Assembly: GCA_001414485.1 (NCBI GenBank)
Contig: LLEY01000108.1
Location: forward strand, 148,599-212,598
Direction: 5' to 3'
DNA from: Calycina herbarum
Taxonomy: Eukaryota > Ascomycota > Leotiomycetes > Helotiales > Pezizellaceae
Length of the DNA: 64,000 nucleotides
Shown here: positions 59,934 through 64,000 of the stretch, piece after piece
Layout: the number at the start of each line of letters is the position of its first letter
Position numbering within the stretch: position 1 is the first letter of the stretch
Program-made: the position numbers and the translations under genes
The notes under the pieces: model-generated
Databases searched by the model: none
Seen by the model: the letters and a program-made list of their open reading frames with translations, nothing else
What the model was told of the DNA's origin: nothing

Positions 59934-61548
59934 TTTGTTGTCGGCACCAAACGCGAAAGGTGAAGCTGAAGGTGATCGTGTCGTGGTTGTTGGTGTTGGT
60001 GTTTATTTGAGGATTCAAGTCAACAAAAGCTGGCGCCGTTGGAGCACAGACCACTCCGCATTAGCGCTGTCGACATGTTCAAGTCAACACTACGTAAACT
60101 ACCCGAAGACACATTGCACCTCTAATAAATTAGGAGAAGTAAGCACTAGAGCAAGAGATACAAGTTCTCATTCAAGTCTTGTACAACAAGTCCCAAATAA
60201 ACCAAGCTGTGACGTACGGGGAGCTCCAGCATCTAAACAAGGTACCACCAAAATACCTCGACAACTCAGCTTCAAAAATAGTGAATCTTCCTTCCAAGCA
60301 ATCTCAATAATTTCAACTTCAGTAATTACAATCCTTCTATTATATCAACAAATCAAAAGAACTTCCAGTAAACAAAAACTATTCTATCACATCCATTCTA
60401 CTCGTATCCGTCCCAAGAATTAGGGGTCCAAACTTCCCACGGATCCTCCACTGATCGCCCTCAAGAACCTCCGAAGCCGAAGTTAAAATTCCTTCTACTG
60501 CTTCTTCCATTTACTTCACTATTTTCAGTTCTGCCAAACTCTGACACTCTTGCTTCTGGATATTCTAATATTACCCTACAAATACATCTGTACACACCTG
60601 CATCCACGAACTCATCCATCCACGGTACCGCCACAAACACGAGGGGGTCGTTCCCGAATATGAACAAAGTGGAGCAATAACGAACTATTTTAAGACCATG
60701 GATAGGGGACCAATTTAAAAAAGGGGAGCTCCTTTAATAATCACGTTCTTTGAAAGCAAGTTCACCCAAGTAAGTATACACGAAACTAAAATTGTAAATG
60801 CTCTCTTATATTTCATAGATTTATGTTATTCATTTCATTCTCATACCATAACATGTCAACCACCAAACAACAACAAAGTAAAAAACGAAAAAAAAACTTC
60901 CTTACCAAAAAAATCAAGACAGTCACCCATTCATCCAACCACACTCGGAGAACCAAGTCTAAAAACTAGCCCACACAACAAGTATTCCCATCCCTATTCC
61001 AATCCCTAACAGAATTTTTCCTTACTCATTCCCCCAATCCTCCTAAATTACACCAACAATGGTTTTTCTCTCAAAAACCACACCGCCAGAGAAAGTAATT
61101 CCTTTCCCTAAATCCAATAATACCGAAAGAACAAAAGAAAAATGTGTTATAAGAGGTAGCTCTCTAATGAGAAAAGCCAAAAAACCAAGACTGATATAAG
61201 AAAACGATGACTAGGAAAAAGTTGTTGTGATGATGTGTGCGTATGCTTTTTGGCCCAATTCAAAATGTCGAATCTTGGAGGGTATCCACCACCAAAAAAG
61301 GATTCGAGCAAAAAATGAAGCCGAAACTCGTCGTGCGATGCCGAAAATGAAAATAGGCAGAACTCCCATCTCGTCATGGGCTGGTTGGTATGTATTGCTC
61401 CTCGCAAACGCCAGGACCACAAACGGTCCTTTGTCCCAAATCAAAAATCTCCCAGCGGTATAAACAATGACCCATTCCCTCCAACCAAAAACGCCTCGGG
61501 TCGCCCATAAACGATAAAACATTCAAGCAAAACAGTGTGGTTCTAGAA
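59934..61548. other. Intergenic region, 1.6 kb
   Basis: This is the promoter of the preceding minus-strand gene (left) and the 3' flank of veA (right). It contains an A/C-rich stretch near 60,850-61,000. No gene is recognised. Confidence 0.4.
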
Positions 61549-63446
61549 CTAGCATTGGAGGTTTCGGCCTCGAATCCTTTCATGCTCTATATAAGGTTTC
61601 GCCCTTTCTTCCGAAACTGGTACGGGGTGGGAACGACCGGGTTCCCTTTCCATCCAAATTAAATCAGCACGCTTATAAACAAGTGGTTGTTCACCATTGC
61701 GAGGTGTTTCCTCGATATGATTATAGTCTGGGTCTACAGGTCGCTGTCCATTGTAAAGTGGTTGCTGTGCTGGGGTATTGTTGAATGCACTTTCAAACGG
61801 CCGCTTTCCCGTTGTAGGTTCTGGTGGTGGACGAGGATGATCTTGATATTGAGAATATGTTGGCTTGACTGGCTGGTCAAAATCTGGAGTTATGTATGAG
61901 GTTGATTTGGGAGGCAAAGGTGGGCCGGTTGGAGAATGCATATCGTGCATCCTCAGAGGTGCAAGTGCAAGTGCAGGAGGTTGGTCATGAGATGGGTGTG
62001 TTCCAATTGGAGCGGGAGGATAATTTGGCCGCGCCAGTGAATAACTGCTTTCAATCGAGGGATACGGACTGGGTGGGAGACTTTGATGTTGATAGGGGAC
62101 TGAAGGTCTTCTCTGTTGCTGATCACGTTCGTACACATCCCTTGGCTGGTTTGCCGAATATGAAGGAGCTGGTGGTGCATATGGTTGGTCATATTGTTGT
62201 GGCTGTGGCTGAATGGGAGGCGGTGGTGGTGGAGGTGCCTGGTAATGAGGTTGATGCTGTTGTTGGTACTGATTAGGAGGGGGAGGAGGAGGAGGAGGAG
62301 GTTGGTATTGGTGTGAATGTGGTGGGGGTTGAGGAGCCTGTGGAGCAGCAAATTGGGCAGGCCCTTGTTGATGGTTCACGAGGCGAACATCTCCTAGATA
62401 TCCATCTGGTCCAACACGTCTGTCCTGTGAAGGTGGTGATGGAGATTGCTGTGGTGGGTACCCAGGACCTTGACCATATTGAGGAGAATTCCATCCGACG
62501 GTAGACATACGGCGTTGATCATCCATACGTCGTTGGTCATCGCTACCTGGACTGACATTGGTATGTTCTCGTGGATAAACTTCCTGCTGTTGTTCCATAG
62601 GGTGTGCTGGTCGAGCCCATGCATCTTGCTGTGGTTCATTTATCTGCTCATAATCCTCAGGAGCATTCTTCTCTCTCCTTCTCATTCGGACATCACGTCT
62701 AATTCGAACTCGGCAACCTTGCTCTGCTACTACTCGGCTGAGTTGGGTGCTCTCTGAAAGACCTGGGAATTTCTTTGCGCTGAAAACAGGAAACGAGTTG
62801 GATTTCACTTCCATGCGCCAGTCGAATGATGCATTCGGGGCATTTGGATCGAGAGGGTTCGCTTGATCACAAGGTAAAGGGGACTCGCCATTGACGGATG
62901 GGTCAATCGACTCATACAAGTTAAAACTCAGTCGATAATCGCCTTCATGGCGGACGGAGAGATCAGGGAATATGAAGTAGCCGGCTTCAATTGGGCGATC
63001 AAGATAGGCCATTCCTGAGACGGGCATTCCCGTGAGGACCGGTGTCTGGGATGGGGATGGTTGGACACGGCCAGGTGCAATGGGCCGGCATGATTCCAAG
63101 GTTGCGAACAGGAAGAAGTTGGCCTTGTAAGAAAATGTCACATCTGGATCCTTTTGCGTCTCGCCCTCAAAGATACGTAGCTCGACCACTGGTGGGGGAT
63201 CAACTGGTCTCCTGTCGGCGGAAGCTTTCATATATTAGCATAGGCCTATCAATGTATCGACATCAGATTCTTACACTTGGCACCGGAACCGCATGCTCTC
63301 GCGCGTTGAGGTTGTTGGATAACATTCAACATGTAAGTGAGCGTCTTTCCATCCTGGGTCTTCCTCGTCATCCTCGCATCGGGTATGTCATTCCCAAGTG
63401 CATCCTTCGCCCGTGGGACATCTTTGGGCTGTTTTAATGACGACAT
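61549..63446 (-). CDS. veA: Velvet protein VeA
   Basis: Two exons, 63446-63275 and 63224-61549, encode 615 residues. The spliced junction gives A-R-A-C-G-S-G-A-K-S-S-A-D-R-R-P-V-D-P-P, the invariant start of the velvet domain, so the model is secure. The domain runs from about residue 25 to 250 and includes E-L-R-I-F-E-G, G-D-Y-R-L-S-F-N-L-Y-E and a basic segment (R-R-D-V-R-M-R-R-R-E-K) near its end. The rest is a long Pro/Gln/His-rich, disordered tail with proline runs, ending in a short conserved-looking piece. VeA works with VelB and the methyltransferase LaeA in a nuclear complex that couples light response, sexual development and secondary metabolism. Its size is normal for VeA. The C-terminal end of the tail was not cross-checked against other introns. 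Confidence 0.93.
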
Positions 63447-64000
63447 GCTGGCGAATCACGAAATGTGATTCTTGGAGCTTTGTCTGCGAACAATTACGGG
63501 TTGTGGTGTGGTGTCGTCTGCTCTTCCCAACAATTAGCGTTGTTCGAGGTTAAAGTTTTGGCTGCGGAAAGGTTCGAGTTCCCGACAGCCCGTTTTGCGG
63601 GATGGGGATGTGCTGGTTGGATCGCGATGGAGCACCCGAGCAAGCCAACTCGACGGTATTGTATTGATGGGGAATTGCTCACTTGTTTCTGCTCCTAATT
63701 GATATTCACGGGACGGATGATGGTGGTGGTGAGAGAGTTGGTCGAGTGCGAAAGATTGTTGGTGACCGAGTCGAAAATGGCGCTGCACTGCGACACCGTT
63801 CCCTTCGCTGAACCCTCGCTTCCAGGTGCCTTTGTGTCGGGTACAGCGTCAGAGCCGCTGCTGGAAAGTGATGATGCGATGCAAGTGCGATCAGCCTTTC
63901 CTTCTCAAATCCTCCTCTTGTCCGTGGCAATAAAATCGAGTCGACGCGGTGGTGTCTGGCTCTGTCGACGAGCAGTTTGTCGGGTTGGGGGGGGGGGGGG
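63447..64000. promoter_or_regulatory. Upstream region of veA, ending in a G-run
   Basis: About 550 bp upstream of the veA start codon, containing its leader and promoter. Short frames on both strands are not supported. The window ends in a run of 12 or more G (about 63,987-64,000), which may be a real homopolymer or an assembly edge. Confidence 0.5.

Overview
The window is nuclear DNA of a filamentous ascomycete (Pezizomycotina). The evidence is short GT-AG introns (about 45-75 nt) with TACTAAC- or CTAAC-like branch sites, Zn2Cys6 regulators, a velvet-family VeA gene, a Byr4/Bfa1 homologue, 2EXR-domain proteins, and repeats mutated in the manner of repeat-induced point mutation (RIP). The style of the accessory genes suggests Leotiomycetes, but that is inference.

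Layout. Positions 1 to about 14,520 are AT-rich repeat DNA with CpA/TpG largely converted to TpA. It holds no intact gene, only decayed Ty3/gypsy pieces (Gag, reverse transcriptase, chromodomain), a gag-only-looking LTR element and a Ty1/copia RT/RNase H fragment. An abrupt boundary leads to an accessory, euchromatic stretch (14.5-42 kb). In order it carries a Zn2Cys6/fungal-trans regulator, a tRNA-like sequence, an NAD(P)-binding protein, an AflR-like regulator with two zinc clusters, a sucrose/alpha-glucoside-type transporter, a frameshifted 2EXR gene with a duplicated N-terminal module, a CmcJ/AsaB-like oxidoreductase head-to-head with a broken SnoaL-like gene, a solo LTR, a deleted hAT transposon and a second 2EXR gene. 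From 42 kb on, housekeeping genes appear: XRCC4/Lif1 (end joining), Byr4/Bfa1 (septation/mitotic exit), a gene-poor 7 kb, a secreted jacalin-aerolysin-like (natterin-type) protein, an unknown basic, probably nuclear protein, and veA at the right edge.

Gene models were built by hand: exons were joined only where splice sites, phase and family similarity agreed. No operon-like or clearly clustered pathway is visible. The accessory genes look like independent units in a region shaped by transposons, and at least two of them carry single-base frameshifts. The most notable items are the tandem zinc-cluster regulator, the jacalin-aerolysin protein, the hAT element with exact 8-bp target duplications and mosaic RIP, the solo LTR with exact 5-bp target duplications sitting inside an open reading frame, and the inverted chromodomain ends around one LTR.
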